64,000 nt of DNA from Gymnogyps californianus (lineage: Eukaryota; Chordata; Aves; Accipitriformes; Cathartidae). The stretch is from positions 35,507,437 through 35,571,436 of the forward strand of contig NC_059500.1 in NCBI RefSeq assembly GCF_018139145.2, written 5' to 3'. The translations under genes and the position numbers were made by a program. Of this stretch, positions 12,331-25,400 are shown piece after piece (within the stretch, counting starts at the first letter, position 1; every line of letters starts with the position of its first letter). The notes beneath the pieces are model-generated. The model did not search any database. It was not told the origin of the DNA and saw only the letters and a list, made by a program, of their open reading frames with translations.

Positions 12331-15300
12331 CTTTAGTAGCCTTGAATAAGAGAGTTTGATAGCCTGTATACCCTTTAGCCGTTTCTTTTTTGTCTTCTCC
12401 ATTCCAGGAACATCTTGGCCACGCAAAGCCCTCTGCCAGGAACTCTTTCAGGCTTGGACTGTACAAGCCTGTGCAGCTGTTTTCTGTACATACCTGCACA
12501 GTTGTCCAGCCTGCTGTGGGGGTTCTTCATACACCAGTGTGGATGTGTTCATTAAGACACTTTCCAGACACCATGGTGATCTATTTGTCTTCAGTTAGCT
12601 ACATATGTATGTAGTAGCATGCTAGTTAGCATACTTCTTGCCAGTGTGAGTTGATATCACACGTAAGGTTCAAATATTGAGCATTTCTCTTCTTATCAGT
12701 TTTTAATAACAACTGTTTTGTGGGTTGCTGTTGTTCTGCCACTTTTGTGTTTTGCAAGTCTACCTTTTTTCTTAGCATTGTATGACAATGCTGTATTTGT
12801 AATAGATATGAAAAAAGATGTGACTAATATCTTTGTTGCATCTAAAATCAGTTTAATGAACGATTATATGTTTTCTAGCAGTAGCTGTTTACTGATCATC
12901 ACGGACAGTGAAAGTTGGACACCTAAAATTACTTTGTGGATTTTTCTCCCCTTTAGGCAACGGAACAACACATAAAAATGCTGCCAGGAAAAGACACAGA
13001 AAGTAGGAAGAAGAAAAGCAAAATGGGATACCCTTACTGAAATATTGAATAAACAAAGTGGGAAAAGAGACATCATAAGTTAAAAATCAGATGTGGACAG
13101 GAGCACAGTTATGTAGGGATCTTCAAACAAGACTAAGACTGCAGAGAGTTGGTGATGGCACATGATTAGGAGTGCATCTGCACTACAGTGAGGGGAACTG
13201 AAGAAAAAATGACAACAAGAATTATTATCTGTTGAAGAAAACACCATGGATTTACTCCTAGTAGGAAAAATGTACTAAGTTATTAATGCACAATCAGAAA
13301 GCACTGAGAATAATATTCAACAGGAATACACAGCTTTTTCCTTGAAGTTCTTGACTGCAGGATTTTTAAATTCTGTTTAACTCAAGAGGAAAAGGTTTTA
13401 TTTGGTTGTAGCGACTTGTTGGTCGTCTGATCCAGAAGCATTTATGGTGTAAAAAACTTAGTTTTTCATATTGATAATAACTTTTTGGTGTTTTAAGTTG
13501 TGGTATAGAAACTTTAGGGTTAAAGCTTGGAATTCATAATAAATGTGGTCAAAGTGGAATTCTGCAGATTACAGAAAATATACGTTTCTTTCATAAAAGC
13601 AAGTTTAAGTGACAGAGCTGTTTTGTATTTATAATTTACAAAGTACACAAAGGATTTTCAAATTTAACTTTGCTTAGTTATGGAGACTTTGCTGGTAGGT
13701 GGTGTCTATGGTTTGTAATTGTTCTCTGGTAAAGCACATCTGGAGATTAATGTTTTTTCCAGATATAAATGTATCAAGCACAAAAGTGAATCACACGAAA
13801 CTATTATTGAAACATTCTCAAATCAGTGAATGCTTTTGTTTCTTTCCATCTTTGTTTTGAAACGCTTTAAAAAATTAAGAGATATGAGTCTGGGAAGGAG
13901 GGAAGAAATTTCTGTGCTCTTTTATCTGAGCTTCCAATGTTTTTTCCTGTTGTGAATCCCACTAAATGACTGAAGAAATGGAAACAACTATTTTAAAGTA
14001 GAACACATGGTATTAAACCAAAAGTGCCACTCAGATCTTGGGCAGTTTGGAGTCTGAATGTTAAGCAACCAAGTGGCCCTAAGAAAGGATCCTGTGAATA
14101 CTGGTGGATTATGATCACCAGAACAAGCCAAGTGCAGGTGCTTGTGGCCTAAAAGAACAGTTGCTTTTCCTACTCTTCTTTTTACTCCAATGTCTCATCT
14201 TGGATTTATCTTCCTTGTGGCCAGTGAGTGTTGCTGTCCTGTTCTAAACACCTTGTGTGACATAGAGGAGGTCAAGCAGAAGCAAGGAAATAGAGGTGAA
14301 CTTGCCTTGCTGCCCCTTGGTAAAAAGGAAACATGATGTATCTCTGCTGAAATTTGACAGAAATATCCCTATCATGCATTCATCAGTTCACACTGAATCA
14401 AAAAAATCAACAAAACTTTGGTGTAGTAAAAAATCAGGCACTGAGTCTGCATCATGCCCTCGGGGTGTGAAGACACACTGGGGCAGGATTTACAATGGCA
14501 ATTTAAGATGCCACCACCTTGGCCACCCATTTCCAGTTCTCACTCTAGACTGCAGATGAAGACTTATCTATCATTTCCGTTGGGCAGTGCTGGGAGTGGC
14601 AGAAGATTATGTCTGCCCAAGCCTTAGCTGTTTCAATTTGAAAGAGAGTGTCTTACCGGGGGTACAGCACTGTCTTCGCCATCACTCTAATTGGGGTGTC
14701 TGGGAATGAGCACACAACTCAAGTGGAATCAGTAGTACTGACAGGCTAGGAACCTCAAGCAGTGGGAGATGGAGGGATGAAGTAGCGACAAGGTGGCAGT
14801 ACTGTGACAAAATAAATACTTTCAGACCCAGCCTGAGGTAGAGGTTGTCTCTGATTTCTGTGTTTCACCAGGTAAACTTAAAGGCAAGTTAGCTAAATCT
14901 TCTGTTCTCAAATAATGGGTAAAAGCATAAAGGAGACATAAAAATAATGACAGTCTCGATTCTTTTCTATTTTCATAATGCGGTGGAAGATAGAGATGAG
15001 GTTACTTGTGTTTCATCACTGTGACTTGCAGTCAGAATGGTGTTGTAGGGTTTAGTCTGAAGGAAGGGGAATGGGGACAAAAAGAAGAGGGAGAGTCTTT
15101 TCCCTAGTTTCATTTTACCACAAACATTACCATGTACACCCCTAACAAATCTACAACAAAACCCAGATCTTTCACTTTAGATCCTGATGACCTTAGATTT
15201 GCATGCTCTCTTGCTGTTATGCCAAGGTGATACGGAATTTGGGTAACTGAATGTAAATTAGGAAATACAAAAATATAGGGGATGTCATTTGAGAAGTTGT

Positions 15301-16083
15301 TTTAGTAAAAGCATGCCTATAGCTTTATCTGATTTATAAGTTCAGCTCTGTTCCTCACAGCATCATATTTTCAAAAGGGAGAGTGGACAGGTGAACCCCC
15401 CTTTTACAATGGTCAGGGTTTTGTAAGACCTGCAAAAGCAAAGGAACATGGAAGTATTGCCTGCTGTCTGCAGTAGCTACTGGCTAAACATTGTTTCTAG
15501 CTTGTTCTGATGTATGTTAGACACAAACAAGGAGGGCACACAGAAGGATGTCCTTCTGTTTCATCACTTTTTGGAATACTTGGCTAATGGTTATTATATT
15601 TTCATTTCTGAGACATATCTTTTAGGGACGTGGCTGAGAACAGGATAAGAAAGCCAGCAGAGATGATGAGTCTGACCTCTGGAAATAGAATCTGAATTAC
15701 TGTAATGTAACTTCAAAAGCAGATTTATGCCATTTTGTAACTGAGATTATCAATAAAGCTCAGGTACTGCTTAATATGCTGGGCCAGCACTGCTTTCAGG
15801 AAATGTTTGCGTTCTTTGTAAAACTGTGTGAATTTTATTCTGGTAAGAACTGGAAAGTAGTTTTTAATGCTGCCCAAGCACAAGGTAAATCCACAAGGTA
15901 AATTATTGTAAAGTTTTCTAATGTGCGATGGATAAATCCTGACCTCGTTAGTAGGTGTTTCCTGTATGCTATTCTGGAACCAGGATCTGGACTGAATGAG
16001 TTTGCTGAACTCACTGTTGTAATGCTGTTTAAGAGAAAGATTAACTCAGAACCTCAATTCAACAAAATCTTTTTTCTTCCTAG

Positions 16084-16161
16084 GTGAAATGGAAATTCCA
16101 GATTCAAATGACCCCTTAGGTCATGCAGATGGACTTGAGAGACCAATTCCAACACCTAAAG
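16084..16161 (+). CDS. ROR2: ROR2 exon 2: mature N-terminal segment before the Ig domain
   Basis: This 78-base exon is preceded by a pyrimidine-rich tract ending in TAG and followed by GTAAAA. It opens with two bases completing a Gly codon, then reads EMEIPDSNDPLGHADGLERP and continues IPTPK, closing on the first base of the next codon (phase 1 to phase 1). It matches the ROR2-specific stretch between the signal peptide and Ig domain (human EVEVLDPNDPLG...), a region where ROR1 differs. That is one reason to call ROR2 rather than ROR1. The segment is extracellular and poorly structured. Because the exon is a multiple of three with equal phases, skipping it would keep the frame. Confidence 0.95.
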
Positions 16162-19100
16162 GTAAAATTAGTTGTAGTTACTTTTTCTTCCGCCTGCCCA
16201 AATATAAGCACACTTTAGAAAGGACCAGCAAAATCCTGTTATTATATGTTCACTTGATTTACCTGTGAATACAAGTCTGTAAGAAAGGCAGCCTTGTGTG
16301 ACTTAATACTTCTGATTCTAAGCAGGGATAGCAAGGTTACAGGAGTCTATAAAAATTAATTTTTAAGCATGTTTAGTCCCCCCACCCTGAGGGATTAGAT
16401 GTTTGACCCAAACACAGAGGGCTATTATTACCTTCCTAGCATATTTTCTGTCACTTCGCTACCATGAAAATGATTTAATTTTGTACAGTGCCACACTTGG
16501 CATCTATAGGTAAATCTGAAGTACTGGTATCTCTAAATATCTTTGGGTTGAGATAATTAAATCTAGCCCATGGCAACACAAGAATACTTACTTTTTAAGT
16601 AGCTCTGAGCATGAGTGATTTTTTTAAAAAACAGACTGTAATGACAGAATTTCTAGTAACTTGTTAGTTAGCATAAATTTTTATGATACTTTATCACTTA
16701 AACTATAGATCCAAATGCTATTCTTGGATCTGAAAATGCACATATTTACTGCAAATTGTGATTCCAATTACTATTTGGTGCAACTTCCTAAAGCAGGAGA
16801 TTTTCAGTGTTCTACCTGAAGAAATGTATTTTCTCATTTGTAGTACAGATTTTTTCTTTGTATGGATGCACTGCTGTTGTAAAGTCAACCCTGATACTTA
16901 GAAAAAATGTCAGATAATCTTGTTAGCATGAAGAGCTTAGCCTACTTTCTGCCTTATCATTAGCATTCTCCGTAAGATGAGCACATGTTGAAGCCTGTGA
17001 AGCTCTGAGGTGCTGGTCAGGTGTTCTTCTTGGAGCTTCTCTTTCAGAGGAACATAAATTTTGAGGGTACCTTGGAATATATTCTCTATTCTCATAGATA
17101 TCCGATGTCATGTAATCCTTATTGTGCTTCACCTGAACGCGAGTTAGATTTCTTACCCTGACTATGCTTATTAGAAGCTTTTTTCCAGAATCTTCCATTA
17201 ATTTCTATCCTTAATTGCATTAAAAAAGGCATATTTATGTTCGCATATCTCTAACCATGTTCCTACTGATCATCAGTGTGGGACTGTGTCCCTCCCATTT
17301 GGGAGGAAGACTTTGTGTACTCCTCAACCCTTTTCCACTTCCTGAAGCTCCCAAATTATTTTAGAGGATTAAACTTTGTCCTCCATTGTGGGAATAAATT
17401 TCAGTAAAAGTCATTCCTGTCAGCAGCACTGTATACTACAGTTGTTTTATTCACTCCACACTCACGTACCCACTACTTTTGATGGGAAAAGGTCCATGTT
17501 TAATCTTTAACTGCATCTGACAGACTTGTTTACTTGGCAAGTTGGTCCCACTTTACTCTTTTGTTATGTCTGAGCTTTTAAGGGTACAGACATAAAAGAA
17601 AATGTTTTTTTCATGTGACATTACTTGGTTAAATTCTTGCTGAGAAAGGAGTTGCAGTTATTTCCTTTTTTTGCAGGGCCACAGGCAATACCTGTCTAAG
17701 GAAGTAATTAATCACATCTCAAACATTTCTACATCATAAGGAATTTGTATTTCCTTCAGAAAAAAAAGACACCGTTGTTCTTATATGACTCATTGGTATA
17801 GAATCAGTTGTTAGTTTCCAGCATGCCTGGTCTGGAAACGGCCTCGTTTTGCTCCCCTTTTATTTTTGTGGCTACAAAATTCTCCAAATAAGCAAAAATC
17901 TCTTGGTTGAAATTTTTTGTTTCTGTGCTTGGAATGTTAACCCATGTGTTTCCATATCATAGCATGAGGTAGCAGGTTTTGTTTCAAAAAATCATTGGAC
18001 AGTTCACAGTTTGTGCATACTATTGAGACCATTAGAAGGAGTCCTTCAGCTTCTTCGATCACATCAACCTTCTTTCCTTCCTTGAGAAACGTTTAGTTAT
18101 TCTGATTTGTTTATGACCTCTATTTTTTTCTGATTGTAGAACAGACCTACAACAGGCCTGAAAATAATAGTAAATAGGGTTTAATAATGCCCAAAGTTAA
18201 AGCCACTTTAGAAGTACTAAGCATATTGGACACCCTCTCCCCTAAATCCTCCAGAAGTCTTGAAAAACAGTTCTGTCTCCAAACAAGTAACCAGGTTAAG
18301 CAAGGTATTATTAGTAATGTGCACTTTCAAAAAGTTGCAAGTCTCTTCCTACAAGTGAAGCTAGCCTTTTGATAGTTGATGGGATAGGACCATGACTCGG
18401 CTAGGGCTTTGAGGAGAATTTATCTTCCCCTGTTTCCTTTAAGTGAGCACCTGAGCCACCAGAAAAGCACTGCCTCTGAGTGATGTTTCACTGCAAACCA
18501 GAGCAGAACAGTGAGTATTTACTGTAGAAGAACTTAGGTCTGCTTTGGAATAAAAATAAAAGATTTGAACACAAATCTCCTCCCAGTCCAGTGAGTCTTT
18601 GTAAAGATGATGCTTTCCTCAATCTTGATTTTCAGTCTTGGTGTCTTTATGTTTTGCAACAAACACTCCAACAAACTCTCCCGGGTTCCTAAAAAGTCTC
18701 TTTTCCCTGATCAAGAGGCAGAACAGTGTCAGCTCCATGCTCCTGTCTGGAAACACCCAGGCTCGCTGCCTGCTGGGTATTGCACTGCTCTCTGCCCACC
18801 TTCCTCTCGGCCAGCTTTTCCTGCTGGTGATGCTGGGGAAGAGGGTGATGCTGGCGAAGGAGCAAAGTTCCCTCTCTCTCTCACTGCAGCAGAGGGTCAG
18901 CCAGGACAAGGTCAACAGGGAGCTTTCCTTTCTGAAGCCCAGAGGAGAAAAAGAACATACCTGTTAATCACAAATAAAAGCAAGAGTTGTGGCACAAGCG
19001 GAAAACAAGTTTTTCTTTGGTGATGAGCACTGTTAGTGCATCATCTCGGAGGGTCTCACTGCTCGCAATCTCATACTCTCAAAACAAACCTGGGGAAGGT

Positions 19101-21439
19101 ATTAAAGGGTAAAATGCGAACTCTTAATGCGTAGATGAGCTGCCAGTAAAATCTTACATCATAAATAATGTCTGGTGGTGGGAATGTTAGAGCAATACAC
19201 TTTAATAGTTAAAGAAATGCATGAGTAAGGGCAACCTGCAATAGCTGAGACATTGAGTGAGTTGGGTTGCTCCAGGAGACATGATGCCTCAAGCCTCTGA
19301 CCTTAACTGTGGTTTTTGCACAAGTCTATCTGGGAACTTATTCTGGTTCAAGAGGATGAATATATGATAAATCCAAGTTATGACTGGGCTATCCTGGTTG
19401 CTTTGACTTGATGTAAGGTAACCTGTCAGGAATCATTTGTATGTATTCTAAAAGTGGTGGCTTTTTATCTACGTGACTGGTGACCCAAAGAACAGTCCAC
19501 ATCCTAACTGCACTGTTGTGCCCCACAAAGATCTGCTTCTAAATGGGCAGTAGGCTAGTACAGGTAGTACCTTCCTCTTCACAGTCTCATCTGGGAGTTC
19601 AGAAAACAAGAAAACAAAACCATTCCACCCCGTAGAATTGGATTCCTGGGCTAGGTAAAATCTTCAGTCCTTCAAGTATAAGAAAATACTGCTCAAAAAT
19701 AGGTTTCCTGCTGCTAATAAGAGAGCTTAAGCCCATGGATTTGGGTGTGGAGGACAATGTGCACGCTGTGGCAGTATTTCAATGCTAATTCTACTTCATT
19801 CCTGAATTGGCTATAATTTGTTCCAAAGTACATTTGAAGTGCATGTGATCCAAATCGCTTTATTTTACATGCTTCTGGCTGCATTTTTGTACATTGAGAT
19901 CACAAATAGTGTGGAAGATGGGGTGCAAATAATGGGATTAAATTATGCTGTAAAGGTATCAATTTATCAGGAAATACTATGTGGCTGTATATAACAGTGT
20001 AGTTTTCTTAACTGCTCATGTGTATTTTGGGAGTGCTGCCAACATCCCTTCCATTTCCTAACCTGGCTCCAATATGTTGTAGATCGCTCATCTTCATATT
20101 GTGGTTAAATAAAGCAGAGGGGTGAAGATTTGGGAAGACTACTTTGTATTTAGGAAAATGGTCTATGCAAGAAATCATGAGTCTTAGACTTCTATCTCCC
20201 CTGCTTATTAGGATGGTGTTTCTCAGTGTATTTCCAGTCCTGATTTACTTGTGGAAAGAGTCACTTTACTGGACTCCTACCACCCGCTAAGGTGTGATGG
20301 TGTGATTCACGTCCCCTAAACTCTTGTACTTACAGCAGTGTTGCTATACACACCTCTAGAAAGAAATGCTTTGAATTTCAGCAACTTTCATGTTTGTTTT
20401 CTCTTAAAATAGTGTTCAGTTTTTTTATAAGCCCAGAACACTCTGCAACCCTTTGTTATTCTTTACAGATTATCTGTCAATTCTGTGAACACTTTATACT
20501 TATTACTGTATTCATAACACAGTAAATTTGGGAACAGTGTTGTCTTCCTCAAGTGATTCCTTGTTAATAATCAGCTATTCCATAAGCTAAAGTATGGTTC
20601 CTAGGTTCTTATTATAGGAAATTATGAATTCACTTTTAATGGAAATATCATTAGATTAATTACTCAAAATGTTTTCCAATAAAATCTTTTGTATTGGATA
20701 TAAGATTATATTAGTCTTAAAACACCATCGCAGAAGATTGTCATTTGAAAGAGTTGTGGCGAGAGAAACCATGTTCTTTTATTTATATCTAACAAAATGA
20801 ACAAAGAGTTATTTGAAGACAAAAATGAAAAAGGGTGGGGAGGAAAAAAAAAAGAAAAAGAAAGGGACTGAGGGAAAAAAAATCCCACATTGCTTTTTAA
20901 ACAAATCATAATATACATATTTTTAGTGGTTTTGAACATTGAAAACTTTTATGCCATGAATCTGAAAATGCTCTAAATTGTATGCAGTTATGCAGACAAA
21001 AAGTATTGTTGTTTTTTTTTTAAAACAGCTGATTTTAAATTTTGAGTATCTAAAGCCAAAACTGCTGTAAGTTGTGATGTGTTCTGTAATACCGAACAGA
21101 TGGGTTTATGGGCTTTTTTGACTGTTGGATCTAAAGTTATTTAAATAACATACATATGTCTTATCGAGAAATATGTATGCTAAAAAGTGATAAAACATAT
21201 ATGTAATTATTACTATTTGTTCTGAAGAGATTGTTGTATCTTCAGGTATCTAGCAATTTATGACTCAAATTTTCCTTTCTTTTTCTCAGAAATTGAACAT
21301 TCAGTGTTTGTTTCCCTTGTGCAATGCAGAAAGAAAAGGGAATCAACTGTTCCACAAAAATGGATAATTATCTCATATCCTCATTATCTCAGGAACATAG
21401 AAAGATGTGAAACTCAGTATAGTATCATACATATTGCCA

Positions 21440-21580
21440 CTTAGTCCATGTGTGAATTTGGGAGGTCACTTAAACTCCCTTTGCTTTAGTTTCCACTTTT
21501 GGAAAATAAGATTGATGATATCTTCCCATCTCATGAGACTTCAATATTCATAAATGATTTAGAAGTTCTGAGATAAAAAG
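21440..21580 (+). repeat. MIR-type SINE remnant
   Basis: The + strand keeps the order of the MIR core and 3' half: 'gtgtgaatttgggaggtcactta', then 'actccctttgctttagtttcc', then a diverged 'aaaataagattgatgatatc', 'catctcatgagac' and 'aaatgatttagaa'. This parallels the MIR text in which a 'tgtgaccttgggcaagtcactt' block leads to 'cctcagtttcc', 'gtaaaatggggataat' and a late 'attaaatgag'. It is diverged, as expected for an amniote-wide ancient element in a bird. Confidence 0.6.
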
Positions 21581-24271
21581 AGTTGCAAATTTTGAATAAT
21601 TGCTATTCATGGATGCCATCACGAAGCTGGTTTGAAAATTATGAATGCATAACTATTTTTAAAATCATATACGGAAAAAGGAGCCACAACAACAAAAAAT
21701 TAATAGAAACCAAAACTCAAATTGAAAACAGCTAAGCCAGAATTAACTTGATCTAAAGTAACTGAAGAGGTTTAAAATACTTTTTTTAGAATGAACTTCA
21801 AAATCACAGCTAAGATCTTAAAACAACAGAAGCAGAGCAATCATTTTATATTGTGTTCTTGCCAAGAATAGCACATATGGGTTGAGGCAATAACTTGGAC
21901 ATCTAAGTGCCAGAATAATATAAATAAAACTAAGAAAAATAATATGCATGTGAGGTCTCAGTGATAGTTGCACCCTTTATGTTTTTAGCTTAGTATCTAT
22001 TCTTGTGCATATCTTGACAATGATTTGACACATGGGGGAAAAGTTTATTTTTATATTCTTGCCAAAACACAGAAAATAGACCTGTCATCTCAATTTTGAT
22101 TTGCTGTGGGATTCTGTTTGATGTATTTATAGCAAATTTATTCCATTTAAAAATATGAAATACTGGCAACCTAATAAAGGCATTTCAAAATATGAAGGAG
22201 TTTTGCCAGAATTCGTGTCAGTCATTTCACTAAGCTACTTTATTCATAGGGTACATAGAGTATGACAGTATAACATAATATATAGCTTAAGTTGCATTAT
22301 CCTCTCATAGGTTCTTGACAGAACAGTTTTTACTCTGTTCAAGCAAAATAAATATTAGTATTGGTTGTATACTATGTTGGAAACCATAATAAAAGAGAAA
22401 TGTAATTTAGACCATCTTTGCCTACAGCAAATGCAGAAATATCCACCAGATAGCTTTTCCCTTTGAAGTACTTCAAGCCAAGCCAAAGAACACTGAAGGC
22501 AAAGGAAGCATTTTCCTTCATTTCAATGACCCTTGGAACTAAACCAGAGTATAGAAAATAGTATATAACAATAGTATTTGTGTAACACAGAAAATTGCTG
22601 GCCATTATACTCAGATTTTTAAAAAATTCTATTTGATATCCGTATCTCAAATGAAATATAATTGTTTATAATATGACATTTACAAGTTTAGTAATGCTGT
22701 TTATACATAGCAAGCCCAAAATATTTTATAGAGAGTATTTATTCTTTGTTTCAAAGGTATGTCAATATTAAAAGAGATTAACAAATCTGTTCAAGTTTTA
22801 CAAAATTCTAGTTGACTGATGCATAACACAAAATATAGGACACAAGGTAAATACAAGTCCTAGTGCCTTCACATTTCATTTTCCTCCATACCTGTCCAAA
22901 GGAATATTTATTAAGAGAGAAAGAGAACTACATTGGAAAAAATTTGCTTTGCACATTGTTGAGGTCCCAATTTATCCTGGGAAACAGTTTGTTTTTTCCC
23001 TAAACCATTGCATCAAGCTGGCATCCACACAGTGTTTGTGGTGTGATGTACATCACAAAAAGTAACTGCTGATTATCACCACAGAAATTAAATAAGAAAA
23101 ACATTCTTAAGAACATGGTTGGTTAAATTTTCCACTTTGTTTGAAAGATTTGCAATTATGGGTTATCTAAAGTGGACACCAAATAACAGAGCAGCACAAC
23201 AAATGGCTGCCCGCTCTGTCATACAATTACTTCAGATTCAGTAAGTACATAAACACCAGGCTTTAGCATTGTTTCTCAAAGAGGAAATGAAACTAGCAAA
23301 TAGAGAGTGTGCACTTCAGGGTACAGACAGAGGCAGTGGATCGGCAGTGAGTTGCCCTGCTGCTCCTAAGCTGCTCTGCAGAACTTTGAAGAAAACACAA
23401 GTGTTTCAAAGTTCAGCAGGTTAAAATATTTATTACTTGATTTGTAATAACAGAGTAATATAAAACACTGCAGAAAATGCCTGTAAAATTGGCAGGAGAA
23501 ATAATGAACTAAAGCCAAATTCTGACCTGCAGGAAATGGATTCAGTTACACTGACTTCAGGGGAAGTGTATCTAATCACACTGGGTCTGAATTCATCCAT
23601 AAATCTTTGGCATTGCTTTTGGTGGTAATAGTTTTGTTCTAGTTATTAATAGGATCTGATTCATAAACTCATATGAAATATTTTGGATTGTTTAAAAGCT
23701 ATGGACCAAATTACTTCCTACAGTAACTCCGGTTTAACTGGTAAAACAGAAAGGTCTAACATGGATTTAATCTTGAGTTAATAACATTTGTTGGTCCTAA
23801 TAAGTAAATTTAGTATCTGTTTTCATCCAAATTTATTTGAATGTAATATCCGTGACTAACGCGAAGTAGAGACTCAACCTGGTTCATTTTAAATCAGGAA
23901 AAGTGAAATAGTGGTAAGTGTTTGAATAAGCTATAAGCTGACCAATGTCACAAAAACTGACGAATGGCACAAGAACAACACAGAGTTTTCATATACTTCT
24001 GTGTTATGAACAAAAAGTATATCAAAGAGGCAGAAGAACCACATTCCCTGGCTGTCAACTTACAGCACTTGAATTGGCTCCACCTTTATAGAAAGATTCT
24101 TCTCCGTCTCTTTCACTTCTTAGGAATCAGGAGCATCTCTGAGCCAGCTGATTGTACCTCTCTGCTGGTTCCATGCTGGAAGTGGCCCAACTTCTTCTCA
24201 AAAAAGACCTTAAACTGTCTCTTCTACCTCCCTTGTGTAAACACATTCAGACTGCCCCCACGATTGCTGAA

Positions 24272-25400
24272 TCGTAGACCCATAGAACCACAGAACAGCC
24301 CAGGTTGGGAGGGACCTCAAAAGATCATCTGGTCCAACCTTTTTTGGGAAAGGGAGCCTAGGCAAGATCATCTAGCACCCTGCCCAATTGCATCTTGAAA
24401 ACCTCCAGTGATGGGGACTCCACCACATCTCTGGGGAGATTGTTTTCCAGTGAATGATTGTTCTCACTGCAAAAAATTTCTTTCTTCTATTGAGATTAAA
24501 TCTCTCCTGATGCAACTTGCACCCATTGCCCGTTGTCTTCTCCATGTGGCTCCTTGTGAAGAGAGAGTCTCTGTCCTCTTTGCAGATGCCTTTTAAGTAC
24601 TGGAAAACTGTGATGAAGTCCCCCCCTGAGCCTTCTCTTCTCCAAGGAGAAGAGACGTAACTCCTTCAAGTCTTTCCTCATAGGACAGGTTCTCCAGCTT
24701 TTTGGTCATCTTCGTGGCCCTCCTTTGGACACTCTCCAGTCTTTCTGTGTCATTTTTGAGTTTTGGGGACCAGAACTGGACACAACATTCCAGGTGTGGC
24801 CTGAGAAACACTGAGTAGATTGGGATGATCACATCTTTATCTCTGCTAGTAATGCCTCTCTGGACGCAGCCCAGGATCAGATTTGCCTTCGTTGCTGCAG
24901 CAGTGCTCTGCTGACTTATGTTGAGCTTGTTGTCCACCAGGACCCCCAGCTCCCTTTCAGCAAGGCTGCTCCTCAGCCACACAGATCCCAGACTGTACTG
25001 GGCTCTTTGGTTATTCTGACCCAGATGCAGGACTTCGGACGTGTCAGTGTTAAACTCCATGCAGTTCTTGCTTGCCCCTCTTTCAGCCTGTCCAGATCTT
25101 TCTCTAAGATGTCTCTCCCTTCTGTCACATCACCACCCAGTTTAGTGTCATCAGCAAACTTGGTGAGGGTGCTTTCAATCTCATCTTCCAAGACATTTGT
25201 GAAGATGTTGGACAGTGTGGGGGCTGGTATTGTTCCCTGGAGGACCCCACCTGTGACAGGCTGCCAGCCTGAGTAAAAACCTTTGATCACCACCCTCTGA
25301 GTGTGGCCTGTGAGCCAATTTCCTACCTGTCTTGCAGACCACACATCCAATCTGTGTCTTGCTAGAACTGTTCCTTGAGTTGGTGCTTTCATGGCCCCAC
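24272..25400 (-). mobile_element. CR1 LINE, 5'-truncated, with reverse transcriptase remnants
   Basis: The element runs right to left. Its 3' end is at about 24272-24345, where the + strand shows the antisense CR1 terminus ('atagaaccacagaacagccc', 'gggacctcaaaagatcatct'). The minus strand carries two overlapping open pieces. The first (25413-24973) holds RT motifs: NWLTGHTQRVVIKG, then GWQPVTGGVLQG, then the catalytic FADDTKLGG at 25158-25132. The second (25060-24593) holds the post-RT region (VLHLG, ELGVLVDNKLNISQQS, RLESVQRRATK). A frameshift separates them and the element lacks its N-terminal half, so it is dead. The 5' break is placed at about 25400. Confidence 0.93.

Larger units (their letters stand above)
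1..16083 (+). other. ROR2: ROR2 intron 1 (3' part)
   Basis: This AT-rich stretch ends in a pyrimidine-rich tract and TAG directly before exon 2. No exon-like conserved coding sequence or CpG-rich first exon is visible, so the signal-peptide exon is placed upstream of the window. The open frames here are short (under about 105 codons), occur on both strands and show no family resemblance. Recognisable contents are a short CA-rich tract near 4905-4940, two decayed CR1/L3-like LINE fragments (about 9690-10450 and 11690-12330), a 16-base tandem duplication at 11327-11358 and a cluster of TCF/SOX-like motifs near 9180-9510. The remainder looks like ordinary unique intron. Confidence 0.85.

Noticed and set aside
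14460..14820. GC-richer stretch in intron 1 as a possible exon
   Set aside because: No splice-bounded open frame compatible with ROR2 phase 1, and no similarity to the signal-peptide exon.
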